From positions 62,001 through 126,000 of the forward strand of contig JAHHIJ010000010.1 of assembly GCA_019358985.1 (NCBI GenBank): a DNA stretch of 64,000 nucleotides, written 5' to 3'. The notes below the pieces were generated by a model. That model worked only from the letters and a program-made list of their open reading frames with translations, was not told where the DNA came from and made no database searches. This DNA comes from Tolypothrix brevis GSE-NOS-MK-07-07A. Its GTDB lineage: Bacteria; Cyanobacteriota; Cyanobacteriia; Cyanobacteriales; Nostocaceae. The translations under genes and the position numbers were made by a program. Positions 36,601 through 44,175 of the stretch are shown one piece after another; the stretch's first letter is position 1, and each line of letters opens with the position of its first letter.

Positions 36601-37263
36601 AAGCGCTTTTTACCGAGTGCGTTGGTGCAAAAAGCCGCAATGGGAGATTTAGCCCTGGATTTGCGACCGGAACCGCGTTTGATTACAGTTTTATTTAGTG
36701 ATATTGTGGGTTTTACCCAACTATCAAACACCCTCAGGTCGCGACGTGTGGCAGAATTGCTGAATGAATATTTAGAATCAATGACCAAAGTGATCTTTGA
36801 TAATGGCGGCACCATCGATAAATTTATGGGAGATGCTATCTTAGCTTTATATGGAGCGCCGGAAGAACTAACGCCTAATGAACAGGTGCGTCGCTCAATC
36901 AATACAGCAAGAGGAATGCATCGCTCATTGAATGAGTTAAATCAGCGTTGGCGAGAACAAGGTATATTTGACTCTGACGGACGTGATGGCTTACAGTTTC
37001 GCTGTGGTATCCACCAAGGTACAGCAGTTGTCGGAATGTTTGGTAGCGCCCAACGTGCTGATTATACTGCAATTGGTCCCAGTGTGAATATTGCTTCTAG
37101 ATTGCAAGTTGCTGCTGTTCCTGGTACTATCCTCGTCTCTGCTGCGGTTGCAGATTATTTGGATGAAAATGAAATAATCAAAGGTAGTCCGCTAGAACTT
37201 AAAGGAATAGATGAAACAGTTTTGACGTTTGTTGTCAAAGCAGAAATCACTCTTAGGGGTTAG
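33688..37263 (+). CDS. cyaC: CyaC-type multidomain adenylate cyclase (REC-GAF-GAF-histidine kinase-REC-cyclase)
   Basis: The 1191-residue protein carries, in order: a receiver domain (phospho-Asp59 in IISDQRMP), two GAF domains (about 150-345 and 365-545), and a histidine kinase with HisKA motif NISHEFRTP (His near 566) plus HATPase motifs NLLSNAMKF, DTGIG and GSGLGLAL. A second receiver (Asp near 883 in VSDLMMP) and a class III cyclase domain (FSDIVGFTQ near 1006, DKFMGDAI near 1046, YTAIGPSVNIASRL) complete it. This is the layout of CyaC of Anabaena and Spirulina, a phosphorelay-controlled cAMP synthase. GAF1 contains an unusual in-frame insertion (about residues 207-250) described separately. 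It is transcribed alone. Confidence 0.92.
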   Translation: MKSQSDSKPKILVVDDEPDNLDLLYRTFYRDYQVLKASSGPAALELLQQEGEVSVIISDQRMPMMSGTEFLSLTATQYPDIIRIILTGYTDVEDLVEAINAGKVFKYVTKPWEAEELKAVVRQALDTHNVLKTRTRELTRTLRQESLLNTVTNTIRSALDYRQILQTIVDTVGHMLEVDVCLLRPFQDGQLVDENFIYQRGISEDSLERGGTGDKGTRGQKEQFFSFSPPLSPSSTLPLPIPHSPTSHPALLAQTVWEIQEVQVIHDVAKDERIQGDTAELLSRTAAFATANICSSLVVPLLCRQELMAVLALHQCKQPRVWSEDEVQLVVMVADQAALALSQAYAYEQVRALAKRESLINTITSAIRSSLDPEDIFAAITQQLGQALQVDGCVLSLWTEEDEYVQCAGLYESSYSCEDSFKLDHAWETGSKNYVSNQELPQSQSPIRENPILQEMLRTQEPVVIIDMSQCPPEIKGSDLPLRGKARSLMVVPLLADGKSIGSITLRQDSRSRKWLTTEIELAKAVAAQAAIAVQQSHLYQKTREQAERLLELDKQKTEFFQNISHEFRTPITLIQGPLESAVATKQGLSYAQSAIALRNSRRLLRLVNQLLDLQRLDAKRMQPSFRPCDLVEFVNQIIESFRPYCEKKGLNLITELEASPIVYLDMEKFDKVIYNLLSNAMKFTEVGSITVRLQSQGDRCRLQVQDTGIGIVTEQIPYLFERFRQAEGSENRSYEGSGLGLALVKELVEMHGGKVTVESVYGKGTIFSLWLVSGCAHLPSEQLLEAPCELNTSRANVELADLELQSIDEFENIKKDLLNSVNTQENEPKTGESILVVDDNPDLRTYVSEILRASGYGVHTARNGSEGFLMAKEIIPRLIVSDLMMPLVSGMEMIRMIRNEEKLKGIPIILLTAKVDEETRIEGTEKGADAYLAKPFNDRELLAEVRNLLALKENERRVLELNTYLTESVLKRFLPSALVQKAAMGDLALDLRPEPRLITVLFSDIVGFTQLSNTLRSRRVAELLNEYLESMTKVIFDNGGTIDKFMGDAILALYGAPEELTPNEQVRRSINTARGMHRSLNELNQRWREQGIFDSDGRDGLQFRCGIHQGTAVVGMFGSAQRADYTAIGPSVNIASRLQVAAVPGTILVSAAVADYLDENEIIKGSPLELKGIDETVLTFVVKAEITLRG
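34309..34434 (+). repeat. Low-complexity insertion within cyaC (GAF1)
   Basis: Within otherwise ordinary coding sequence lies a purine-rich half (GGGGGGAACAGGGGACAAGG) followed by a pyrimidine-rich half (CTCCCCC, CCTCC, CCCCATCCCC). It encodes a Gly/Thr/Lys then Ser/Pro-rich stretch, about residues 207-250. The same kind of sequence occurs in intergenic DNA of this window and in purL. The reading frame is preserved. Confidence 0.7.
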
Positions 37264-37651
37264 TGGATAGTGGTTAGTGGTTAGGGGTTAGTGGGTAGTG
37301 GTTACAGTTTTTCCAACTAAAAACTATCAACCAACAACCATCAACTATCAACCAATTATCTAATGTAACCATTCCCCGACCTGAAGTACGGGGCTTTGTC
37401 CCCCTCCCAACACTACAACAATTGCTTGTTCACTTGTGTTGTTTGCGGAATTTACGGGCGCGGTTACGGTTGGCTAGAGGATGTACTCATCCCCACGCCC
37501 CACGACTCAATTTTCGTGGATACGCGTTATCTCACTCAGTTACTACTTAAGCCTTGGAAACGAGTCAATTTCCTGCATTTAGTAATTTCACCGTATCCTA
37601 ATTTTACAGTAAACCACTACTTAAAGGACGGGGTTTCTACCCAAATTTCTG
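37264..37651 (+). other. Intergenic region with possible insertion-element end
   Basis: GTTAGTGG/GTGGTTAG motifs fill 37264-37305. From about 37372 the sequence contains CCCCGACCTGAAGTACGGGG, a hairpin, and near 37625-37645 GGACGGGGTTTCTACCC. Such structured ends resemble right ends of IS200/IS605-type elements, but no transposase is present. The plus frame running through it has no recognisable domain. Confidence 0.35.
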
Positions 37652-38914
37652 ATGACTCAATCGGTTGACCAAATTTCAATAAAAGATGTAGAATCAAGGC
37701 GACACAACGATCCGCCGGGTTTGTGGGTTGCTGTATTCACGAGTTCAGTTGCATTGCATTTGCTGCTGTTCTGGCTAATACGCTATAGTAATGCGTTTAA
37801 TCTGTGGTTTCCACGAGATAGTCAAGCAATTATTCCGATTGAGATTATCGAGATTTCTCCAACAACATCAAAAGCTAAACCACAATTAAAAGCTAAAACA
37901 GTCTCTCCACCATCAGCAAATCAACAATCTTCAACAGTGACGCCAAGAAATGAAAATTCTGGTGGGATAAATGTTGGTGCTATTCGCAAACAGAGAGAAA
38001 GAAATACTTCTGTCTCTAAATCTAATACTCAACTCGTTCCTAAAGAATCAGTTTACATACCGAAACCGATATTCTCACCAACAACCACAGCAACACAGAG
38101 TCAGTCAATTGGGGAAGATTCCCAAACTCCACGTCAACCAATTGGGGAAGATTCACAAACTCCAACTCGCAGAACTCCACGTCAACCAATTGGGGAAGAT
38201 TCACAAACTCCAACTCGCAGAACTCCACGTCAACCGATTGGGGAAGATACCCAAACTCCCCGTCGGAGAACTCCACGTCAACCGATTGGGGAAGATACCC
38301 AAACTCCCCGTCGGAGAACTCCACGTCAACCGATTGGGGAAGATACCCAAACTCCCCGTCGGAGAACTCCACGTCAACCGATTGGGGAAGATTCCCAAAC
38401 TCCAACTCGCAGAACTCCACGTCAACCGATTGGGGAAGATTCCCAAACTCCAACTCGCAGAACTCCACGTCAACCGATTGGGGAAGATTCCCAAACTCCT
38501 CCCACTAGCGGTAAAACTCCACAACCGGCAACAGGAGGAGGAATAATAGCTATTTCGCGTTTTTTAAGTCGAGAAGAACAGAAAAGTTTGATGGGAAGTC
38601 CTTTACCCGAAGGTTTGATTCTACCTGAGCATATAGGGAGTAACGAAAAACAAATTGACTCAATTTCCCTCAAACCCAATTTGGAGCTTCCAGAAAAAGA
38701 GTTTCTAGTTAGCTTGGTGATTGATGAAACTGGCAATTTTCAAGAAGCATCAGTTGTAGATCGAGCGATCGCACCAGCGGAAAGAGGCAAATATCAGCAA
38801 TTCGCTAACTATATTTTCCAAGGTGAAAAATTTCAGCCTGCTCGCTACCAAAATGGTACTCCAGTACTAGAGTGGACTAATCGCTTTGTGCGGATCAAAA
38901 TACAGCGTCGTTAA
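37652..38914 (+). CDS. TonB-like energy-transducing protein with long repeat linker
   Basis: The 420-residue protein has a short cytoplasmic start, one membrane helix at about residues 24-44 (LWVAVFTSSVALHLLLFWLI) and a Pro/Lys-rich periplasmic part. A 16-residue repeat region (about 151-283, units around RQPIGEDSQTPTRRTP) follows, and then a C-terminal domain (about 330-420) resembling TonB/TolA C-terminal folds. TonB proteins transmit proton-motive force to outer-membrane transporters; no exbB, exbD or receptor gene is adjacent. The N-terminus and overall plan support the call; the exact partner is unknown. Confidence 0.78.
   Translation: MTQSVDQISIKDVESRRHNDPPGLWVAVFTSSVALHLLLFWLIRYSNAFNLWFPRDSQAIIPIEIIEISPTTSKAKPQLKAKTVSPPSANQQSSTVTPRNENSGGINVGAIRKQRERNTSVSKSNTQLVPKESVYIPKPIFSPTTTATQSQSIGEDSQTPRQPIGEDSQTPTRRTPRQPIGEDSQTPTRRTPRQPIGEDTQTPRRRTPRQPIGEDTQTPRRRTPRQPIGEDTQTPRRRTPRQPIGEDSQTPTRRTPRQPIGEDSQTPTRRTPRQPIGEDSQTPPTSGKTPQPATGGGIIAISRFLSREEQKSLMGSPLPEGLILPEHIGSNEKQIDSISLKPNLELPEKEFLVSLVIDETGNFQEASVVDRAIAPAERGKYQQFANYIFQGEKFQPARYQNGTPVLEWTNRFVRIKIQRR
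38102..38500 (+). repeat. 48-bp tandem repeat within the TonB-like gene
   Basis: Seven full 48-bp units plus partial ones at both ends give nine IGED motifs. Three central units share GATACCCAAACTCCCCGTCGG, and the outer units GATTC and CCAACTCGC. The period is 16 codons, so copy-number changes keep the frame. Confidence 0.92.
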
Positions 38915-38922
38915 TTGATTAT

Positions 38923-39014
38923 AGGACTTACGCGATCATAACGAGAAAACAGGACTTTGAGATTGCTTCCTTACGTCGATAGGGACGTAACTACCTAGCC
39001 TTTTCGTAAGTCCT
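38923..39014. mobile_element. 92-bp MITE, copy E
   Basis: The ends are AGGACTTACG and CGTAAGTCCT. The interior matches copy C in reverse complement. It lies between the TonB-like gene and the tRNA-Gly promoter. Confidence 0.78.
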
Positions 39015-39025
39015 GGATTAATTGC

Positions 39026-39055
39026 TTGAACTATTATCACGCATTGTGTTATATT
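39026..39055 (+). promoter_or_regulatory. Promoter of tRNA-Gly
   Basis: TTGAAC (39026-39031) and TATATT (39050-39055) are spaced by 18 bp and lie 17 nt before the tRNA start. Confidence 0.6.
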
Positions 39056-39072
39056 ATTTAAGTTGGAATGTT

Positions 39073-39143
39073 GCGGGCGTAGTTTAGTGGTAAAACTTTA
39101 GCCTTCCAAGCTAATAATGCGGGTTCGATTCCCGCCGCCCGCT
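39073..39143 (+). tRNA. tRNA-Gly (anticodon UCC)
   Basis: The acceptor stem GCGGGCG (39073-39079) pairs with CGCCCGC (39136-39142), discriminator T39143. The anticodon arm is TTAGC-CTTCCAA-GCTAA, giving TCC. The T arm is GCGGG-TTCGATT-CCCGC. CCA is not encoded. Confidence 0.95.
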
Positions 39144-39564
39144 TTGCAGATATACATTAGACATCTCCAGAAAAGATGTAGTAGTGTGTCAAAGACTAAT
39201 TGACATCGACCGAATTTAATTATGCGTTGCCCGAAACCCTTGATTAGACGTTCCGCCGGAACGTCTTTACGTATGAATCTGGAGATTTCTATTAGACATC
39301 TCCAGAAACCCTTGTAGAGACGCGAAATTTCGCGTCTCTACAAGGGTTTCGGGCAACGCATAATTAAATTCGGTCAAAGACTAATTGACGGATAGATTTT
39401 CTGGCGTTGCTGAATCGCAGTATGAATCCGGATGTAGAGAGACGTAGCATTGCTACGTCTCTACATTGTTTTCCACTCCTATGTCTAATGCGTATTTGAA
39501 TTCGGTCGATGTCTATTTCACCAATTAAGCAACTTGATCACACTTCGTTCAATTTATTACTTTT
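39144..39564. repeat. Compound inverted and direct repeats between tRNA-Gly and the PatG-like gene
   Basis: AATTATGCGTTGCCCGAAACCC (about 39217-39238) is mirrored by GGGTTTCGGGCAACGCATAATT (about 39345-39366). Outside these arms GTCAAAGACTAATTGAC occurs as a 17-bp direct repeat (about 39187 and 39375). Within and beyond lie TTAGACATCTCCAG ends (about 39155 and 39292) and three palindromes with different centres (TTCCGCCGGAA near 39246, CGAAATTTCG at 39310-39345, GTAGCATTGCTAC near 39440). No gene is present. Confidence 0.7.
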
Positions 39565-41016
39565 ATGCCTGACCTTAATACCATTCCCGGTTTTGCCGCC
39601 CTGCAAGCTCTTACCCTCGGTGATTCTCGCATCAAAATTGCTGTTTTAGATGGACCAGCCGATCTGGATCGTGCTTGCTTTCAATGTGCAAACTTGAGCA
39701 AAGCCAAAGCTTTTTGGCAAACAGATTTAGAGCCAATCGAGCCGATTTATATTGAACGGGAGCTTCAAATTAGGAAGTTGGGAGACAAAAAAAAGGCTTT
39801 AAAGAAAGCATTGAAGCAGAGCGAAAAACCTAATGCTGAAACTGTTCGTCAAGCTATTTTAAATAGTGCTATTAAGTGCGATCCTAACGAAGTTGCAGAA
39901 CCGGAACGCTGTTTAGTTGGTAAATTAAATATTCCCGGAGCCTATCAATTACTAACTGGGCAGCTTTTACCCAACATTCAAGCCAGTGGAGTTGTTCTTG
40001 CACAAATTATTTTACCAGCCATTCCAGATAGTTCCAAATCTGCGGTAATAAGTGCCTCCCAACCTCTCAATGAGATTCACAGTTCCACCGCGACTCAACT
40101 CGTCACCGCCTCTGCCACAATTGCAGACATTCCCCCTGCTCCCCTTTCCCCCTCCACCATCACCCCCAGTGCCGTCTCCAGCAAAGTCTACGCCCTCGGC
40201 AGCCTTGGCTACGATTTCGGAACTGAAGCCCGCCGCGATACCTTCAAACAACGGATGTCTGCGGTCAGTATCGATGGCGTATTAATTCCTGCTAATCCCT
40301 ACGATACCCGCCAAATGGTTAATCATTTGGATTTGAATCCCTCTGAAGGTAAATCTCTTATTTGGACGCTGAATCAGGAACTTACCCCAATTTACGCCCT
40401 AGAACCCCAAAAGGCTTTTGCCAGTGAGATATATGAAGTCTTTCAGATGCTTTTGGCTGGACAAATTCAGCCCGAAGAGAGCGATGATTACATTGAGCAA
40501 ATCAGCATTCCCGGCAATCTAACCGATCGCACCGTCGAACTTTTTTCCGGACAAGTCGTTCCTATCCTGGCACTGCCCAATATTCGAGGGATGTATGGTT
40601 GGCAAGTCAATGCCCTTGTGGAAGCAGCCGTTGCCACCGTTAGCCCGGAAGCAAGCGTTCCTGACAACGTGAGAATGCGGCGTTCCCTCAAGAGTTTCCT
40701 CCATCGCATCTACTATGACCTCCGCAACTTAGGACACCTCGATCGCGATCGCGCTCTTAATTTTGCTGCTACAAACGCCTTCCAAGCTGCCTCCACTTTT
40801 GCTGAAGCCATTAATAGCGGCATGGGACTAGACAGCATTGAGATTGAAAAAAGCCCCTTCTGTCGCTTGAATAGTAATTGTTGGGACGTGATGCTGAAGT
40901 TTTTCGACTCAGAAAACAGCCGACGCGCTAAAAAGGTGTATCGATTCACAATCGACGTTGCTAATATTATGCCAGTCACCTTGGGTACAGTGCGATCGTG
41001 GTCAGTGCCACGTTAG
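39565..41016 (+). CDS. PatG/PatA-like cyanobactin maturation protein lacking the subtilisin core
   Basis: The 483-residue protein begins like a cyanobactin maturation protease: IPGFAALQALTLGDSRIKIAVLDGPADLDRACF, with Asp29 at the position of the subtilisin Asp. The parts that carry the catalytic His and Ser are missing; residues about 50-205 are a non-homologous, partly low-complexity linker. The C-terminal 275 residues match the conserved non-protease domain of PatG-type proteins (YALGSLGYDFGTEARRD, RALNFAATNAFQAASTFAEAI, SPFCRLNSNCWDV, FENSRRAKKVYRFT-like region, VRSWSVP). It cannot be an active serine protease as written. No cyanobactin precursor or cyclase gene is adjacent. The family assignment is good; the role is unknown. 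Confidence 0.8.
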   Translation: MPDLNTIPGFAALQALTLGDSRIKIAVLDGPADLDRACFQCANLSKAKAFWQTDLEPIEPIYIERELQIRKLGDKKKALKKALKQSEKPNAETVRQAILNSAIKCDPNEVAEPERCLVGKLNIPGAYQLLTGQLLPNIQASGVVLAQIILPAIPDSSKSAVISASQPLNEIHSSTATQLVTASATIADIPPAPLSPSTITPSAVSSKVYALGSLGYDFGTEARRDTFKQRMSAVSIDGVLIPANPYDTRQMVNHLDLNPSEGKSLIWTLNQELTPIYALEPQKAFASEIYEVFQMLLAGQIQPEESDDYIEQISIPGNLTDRTVELFSGQVVPILALPNIRGMYGWQVNALVEAAVATVSPEASVPDNVRMRRSLKSFLHRIYYDLRNLGHLDRDRALNFAATNAFQAASTFAEAINSGMGLDSIEIEKSPFCRLNSNCWDVMLKFFDSENSRRAKKVYRFTIDVANIMPVTLGTVRSWSVPR

Positions 41017-41217
41017 CCAGGGCAAAATCCATCATCAAAAACGGTTCGGTTAAGGCAAGAGACGCAAGGGAATCGAAAAGACTGATATCATGTTCGGGCA
41101 ATTAACATTAATAAAAATATCGCAACCCTTGTGATAGTTCGTCAAATTAGGGCTGGGGAGGTTCAAAGAATTGTAGAGACGTTCCGCTGGAACGTCTCTA
41201 CATTTAGTTAATATATA

Positions 41218-42024
41218 TTAACCGAAGCGACCGCTAATGTAATCTTGGGTTGCTTTCTGTTTGGGGTCATTGAAAATTAACTCTGTTCTGTCGAATTCCA
41301 CTAAATAGCCCATACGAGCGCCTTTTTCTGTGGGTTCAACGTTGAAAAATGCTGTGACATCTGATACCCGTGTAGCTTGTTGCATGTTGTGGGTAACGAT
41401 GATGATGCTATACTGTTCTTTGAGTTCGGTAATCAGTTCTTCAACTCTGATGGTGGAGAGGGGGTCAAGTGCCGAACAAGGTTCATCCATAAGGATAACA
41501 TCTGGCTGTACAGCGATCGCTCGCGCAATACACAAGCGTTGCTGTTGTCCACCTGACAAAGATAAACCACTTTGCTTGAGTTTATCCTTGACTTCATCCC
41601 ACAAAGCTGCTTTTCGCAAGCTGGTTTCTACCAATTCATCCATATCGCCTTTGTAGCCGTTAATTTTTGCGCCAAAAGTGATATTGTCATAAATTGATTT
41701 GGGAAATGGGTTTGGTCTTTGAAACACCATTCCAATCCGACGACGCACTTCTACTGGATCGACATCGGGTGCGTATAAATTCTTCCCACAGTAAAAAATC
41801 TTACCTTCTGCTCGAAAGCTATCAATTAAATCGTTCAGCCGATTATAGCACCGTAACAAAGTACTTTTACCACAACCAGAGGGACCAATAAAGGCTGTCA
41901 CCTTATTTTTCGGGATATCTAGCCAAATGTCTTTTACAGCTAAGAAATTGCCGTAATAAACGTTGACACCCTCTGTGCGTAATACTGTCTCCGTATCTTT
42001 TACCGTATCGATGTTAGTAGTCAT
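41218..42024 (-). CDS. pstB: Phosphate ABC transporter ATP-binding protein
   Basis: This 268-residue ATPase drives phosphate import by the PstSCAB complex. Walker [10 protein letters not shown], the Q loop ([10 protein letters not shown]), signature LSGGQQQR, Walker B VILMDEP and the H loop (VTHNMQQA) are complete. I chose the ATG at 42024 ([10 protein letters not shown]), since an upstream ATG at 42087 adds 21 atypical residues. It is the last gene of the minus-strand pstS-pstC-pstA-pstB order. A GTAGAGACG palindrome (41172-41202) follows its stop. Confidence 0.96.
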   Translation of the reverse strand: MTTNIDTVKDTETVLRTEGVNVYYGNFLAVKDIWLDIPKNKVTAFIGPSGCGKSTLLRCYNRLNDLIDSFRAEGKIFYCGKNLYAPDVDPVEVRRRIGMVFQRPNPFPKSIYDNITFGAKINGYKGDMDELVETSLRKAALWDEVKDKLKQSGLSLSGGQQQRLCIARAIAVQPDVILMDEPCSALDPLSTIRVEELITELKEQYSIIIVTHNMQQATRVSDVTAFFNVEPTEKGARMGYLVEFDRTELIFNDPKQKATQDYISGRFG

Positions 42025-42182
42025 AAATAAGGAAGGTTCAAGTTTTGTAAAATAGGGTTCTAAGCACCCATCCTCACCAAGCATCAAATATTTTCATTGC
42101 TCTATCAAAATCTTCCCAGAGGAGGATGTCAATAAAGCAGTTAATTTTCCAAACTCTGAATGATATCAATTCTCGGAACTGA

Positions 42183-43088
42183 CTAAACTTTCTCACGAGT
42201 AGCCCAACGAGTGATGATGCTGGTTAATAAAACCAACAGCACTAATATTAAAGAAGCTGCCCAAGCTAATGACTGCCAATTTTTAAATGGAGAGATAGCA
42301 TAATTATAAACCAAAACAGCAAGGGAAGCTGTGGGTTTGAATAAGCCATCGGGCCAAAACGGAGAAAATAAAGCTGTGAAAATTAGTGGTGCTGTTTCTC
42401 CAGATGCGCGGGCGATCGCTAGCGTCGAGCCGGTTACAATTGCTGGTAAAGCTGCTGGCAAAACTACCTGGGATACTGTTTGAAACTTAGTTGCACCAAT
42501 ACCTACAGCTGCTTGTCGCAAATCTTGTGATACTAATTGTAAAGCTTCGTCTGTCGTTCGCAAAATAATCGGTAACATCAAAATTGACAGAGCTGCGCCT
42601 CCAGCTAAAGCTGAGTAGGAACCTAACCCCAGCTTATTGAATGTGAGAACCAAAATCCCATAAGCAAATACCCCCGCAATAATCGAGGGAACTCCACTGA
42701 GAACGTTAGTCGCAAAACGTATTACACGCGCTGTCTTTCCAGAGCTAAACTCTGTCAAATAAATTGCCGCCATCACTCCCACAGGAATGCTAATCGCTGC
42801 GGCAATTCCTACCATTAAAATTGTTCCCAAAATGGCATTCCCAAAGCCTCCACCTTTTCTTAAGGGAGGTGGGGGTAGTTCAGTAAATACACTAAGGTTA
42901 AGACTACTAAAGCCTTGAAAAATAACGTAACCGAGTACAGCTAACAATGGTATAACCGCCATAGCCACACAAATAAAGGCGACAACGGTCATAATTGTGT
43001 TAAACATCGTCCGGGGAGACGAAGGAGCGCGAGTCAAGCTACCGCTGCTGTATCCAGATTGAGAATTGCCGGAAATATTAGAAGCCAT
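42183..43088 (-). CDS. pstA: Phosphate ABC transporter permease
   Basis: The 301-residue protein shows six hydrophobic segments and the permease loop region GVPSIIAGVFAYGI, typical of PstA. After its first membrane helix it has an unusual stretch ELPPPPLRKGGGFGNAI. Together with PstC it forms the membrane channel of the phosphate importer. It lies 17 bp after pstC and about 160 bp before pstB, on the same strand. Confidence 0.95.
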   Translation of the reverse strand: MASNISGNSQSGYSSGSLTRAPSSPRTMFNTIMTVVAFICVAMAVIPLLAVLGYVIFQGFSSLNLSVFTELPPPPLRKGGGFGNAILGTILMVGIAAAISIPVGVMAAIYLTEFSSGKTARVIRFATNVLSGVPSIIAGVFAYGILVLTFNKLGLGSYSALAGGAALSILMLPIILRTTDEALQLVSQDLRQAAVGIGATKFQTVSQVVLPAALPAIVTGSTLAIARASGETAPLIFTALFSPFWPDGLFKPTASLAVLVYNYAISPFKNWQSLAWAASLILVLLVLLTSIITRWATREKV

Positions 43089-43105
43089 GATTTAATACCA
43101 ATTAT

Positions 43106-44056
43106 CTACAGCCGCTTGACTCGGAGAACGACTAACTCTGCCAAAATGTTGACAATCAGCGTCAACACAAATAAAACTAAGGCAGCATACATTAAAGATG
43201 CAACTTGCAAACCACCAGCTTCAGCAAATTGGTTGGCAAGTAAAGAAGAAATCGTGTTCGCTGGGGCAAATAGCGAGGCACTAATGTTGTTGGAGTTACC
43301 AATCAACATGGTGACAGCCATAGTTTCGCCCATCGCTCGACCAAGTGCAAGCATTACAGCACCGACAATCCCAGAAAAAGCTGCTGGGATGAGAACTTGC
43401 AAAATTGTTTCCCAACGAGTTGAACCCAACCCTATAGCTGCTTGACGCAAGCTAGGAGGTACAGAAATTAACGCATCGCGGGAAATTGCGGTAATAATCG
43501 GCAAAGTCATGATAGCGAGGATAAATCCGGCAATCAGTAAGTTTGGACCGGTTGGTGCAGTGCTAAAAATTGGCAAAAAGCCAAAAGAAGCATTCAGCCA
43601 TTTTCCGAAGCTGGTTAAGGGGGGAACCAAGACGAAAATACCCCAGACACCATAGACAACGCTGGGAATTGCTGCTAGCAGTTCTACTAAGAAAACTAGT
43701 ACCAGCTTAATTTTGGGTGGGAGAAAATTCTCGCTGAGGATAACAGCGGTACCAACACCAATGGGTACAGCTATCAACAAACCTATGAACGAACTCATGA
43801 GAGTTCCGTAAACTTGAGGTAGGACGCCATAATCATCATTGACTGGGTTCCAAACACTTTTACCTAAGAAACTCAGACCAAAGTTTTGGATTGCTGGGAT
43901 AGCTCCGACGAATACTTGGAATGCTATCCATAATAAAGTAAAGGCGATCGCGAAAGCAAAAATCCGAGTCAGCCAAACAAAGACAATATCTACTGACTTT
44001 TCTGCTTGCGATCGTTGTCTAAGTCCTGATGGAATATTCTGAGATTGTGTGGTCAT
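43106..44056 (-). CDS. pstC: Phosphate ABC transporter permease
   Basis: The 316-residue protein has six membrane helices and the motifs AAIPSVVYGVWGIFVLVP and AIGLGSTRWETI, typical of PstC. It pairs with PstA to form the transmembrane part of the phosphate importer in the plasma membrane. It starts 119 bp after pstS; this gap contains GTCAATAGTC/GACTCTTGAC-type short repeats. Confidence 0.95.
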   Translation of the reverse strand: MTTQSQNIPSGLRQRSQAEKSVDIVFVWLTRIFAFAIAFTLLWIAFQVFVGAIPAIQNFGLSFLGKSVWNPVNDDYGVLPQVYGTLMSSFIGLLIAVPIGVGTAVILSENFLPPKIKLVLVFLVELLAAIPSVVYGVWGIFVLVPPLTSFGKWLNASFGFLPIFSTAPTGPNLLIAGFILAIMTLPIITAISRDALISVPPSLRQAAIGLGSTRWETILQVLIPAAFSGIVGAVMLALGRAMGETMAVTMLIGNSNNISASLFAPANTISSLLANQFAEAGGLQVASLMYAALVLFVLTLIVNILAELVVLRVKRL

Positions 44057-44175
44057 AAAGACGCAAAAATCAAATAGTTGCGAAAATGCGGGAGCGAACC
44101 TTATATTTAGTCAATGGTTAATAGTTAGTGGTCAATAGTCAATAGTGCAAAAACTCTTGACTCTTGACTCTTGAC

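Noticed and set aside
37396-37668. 90-codon gene before the TonB-like gene
   Set aside because: The frame runs through hairpin-rich DNA, has no recognisable domain and overlaps the start of the real gene.
38040-38546. Repeat-encoded proteins in other frames across the TonB linker
   Set aside because: These are shadow frames of the 48-bp array; the TonB frame has the membrane helix and C-terminal domain.
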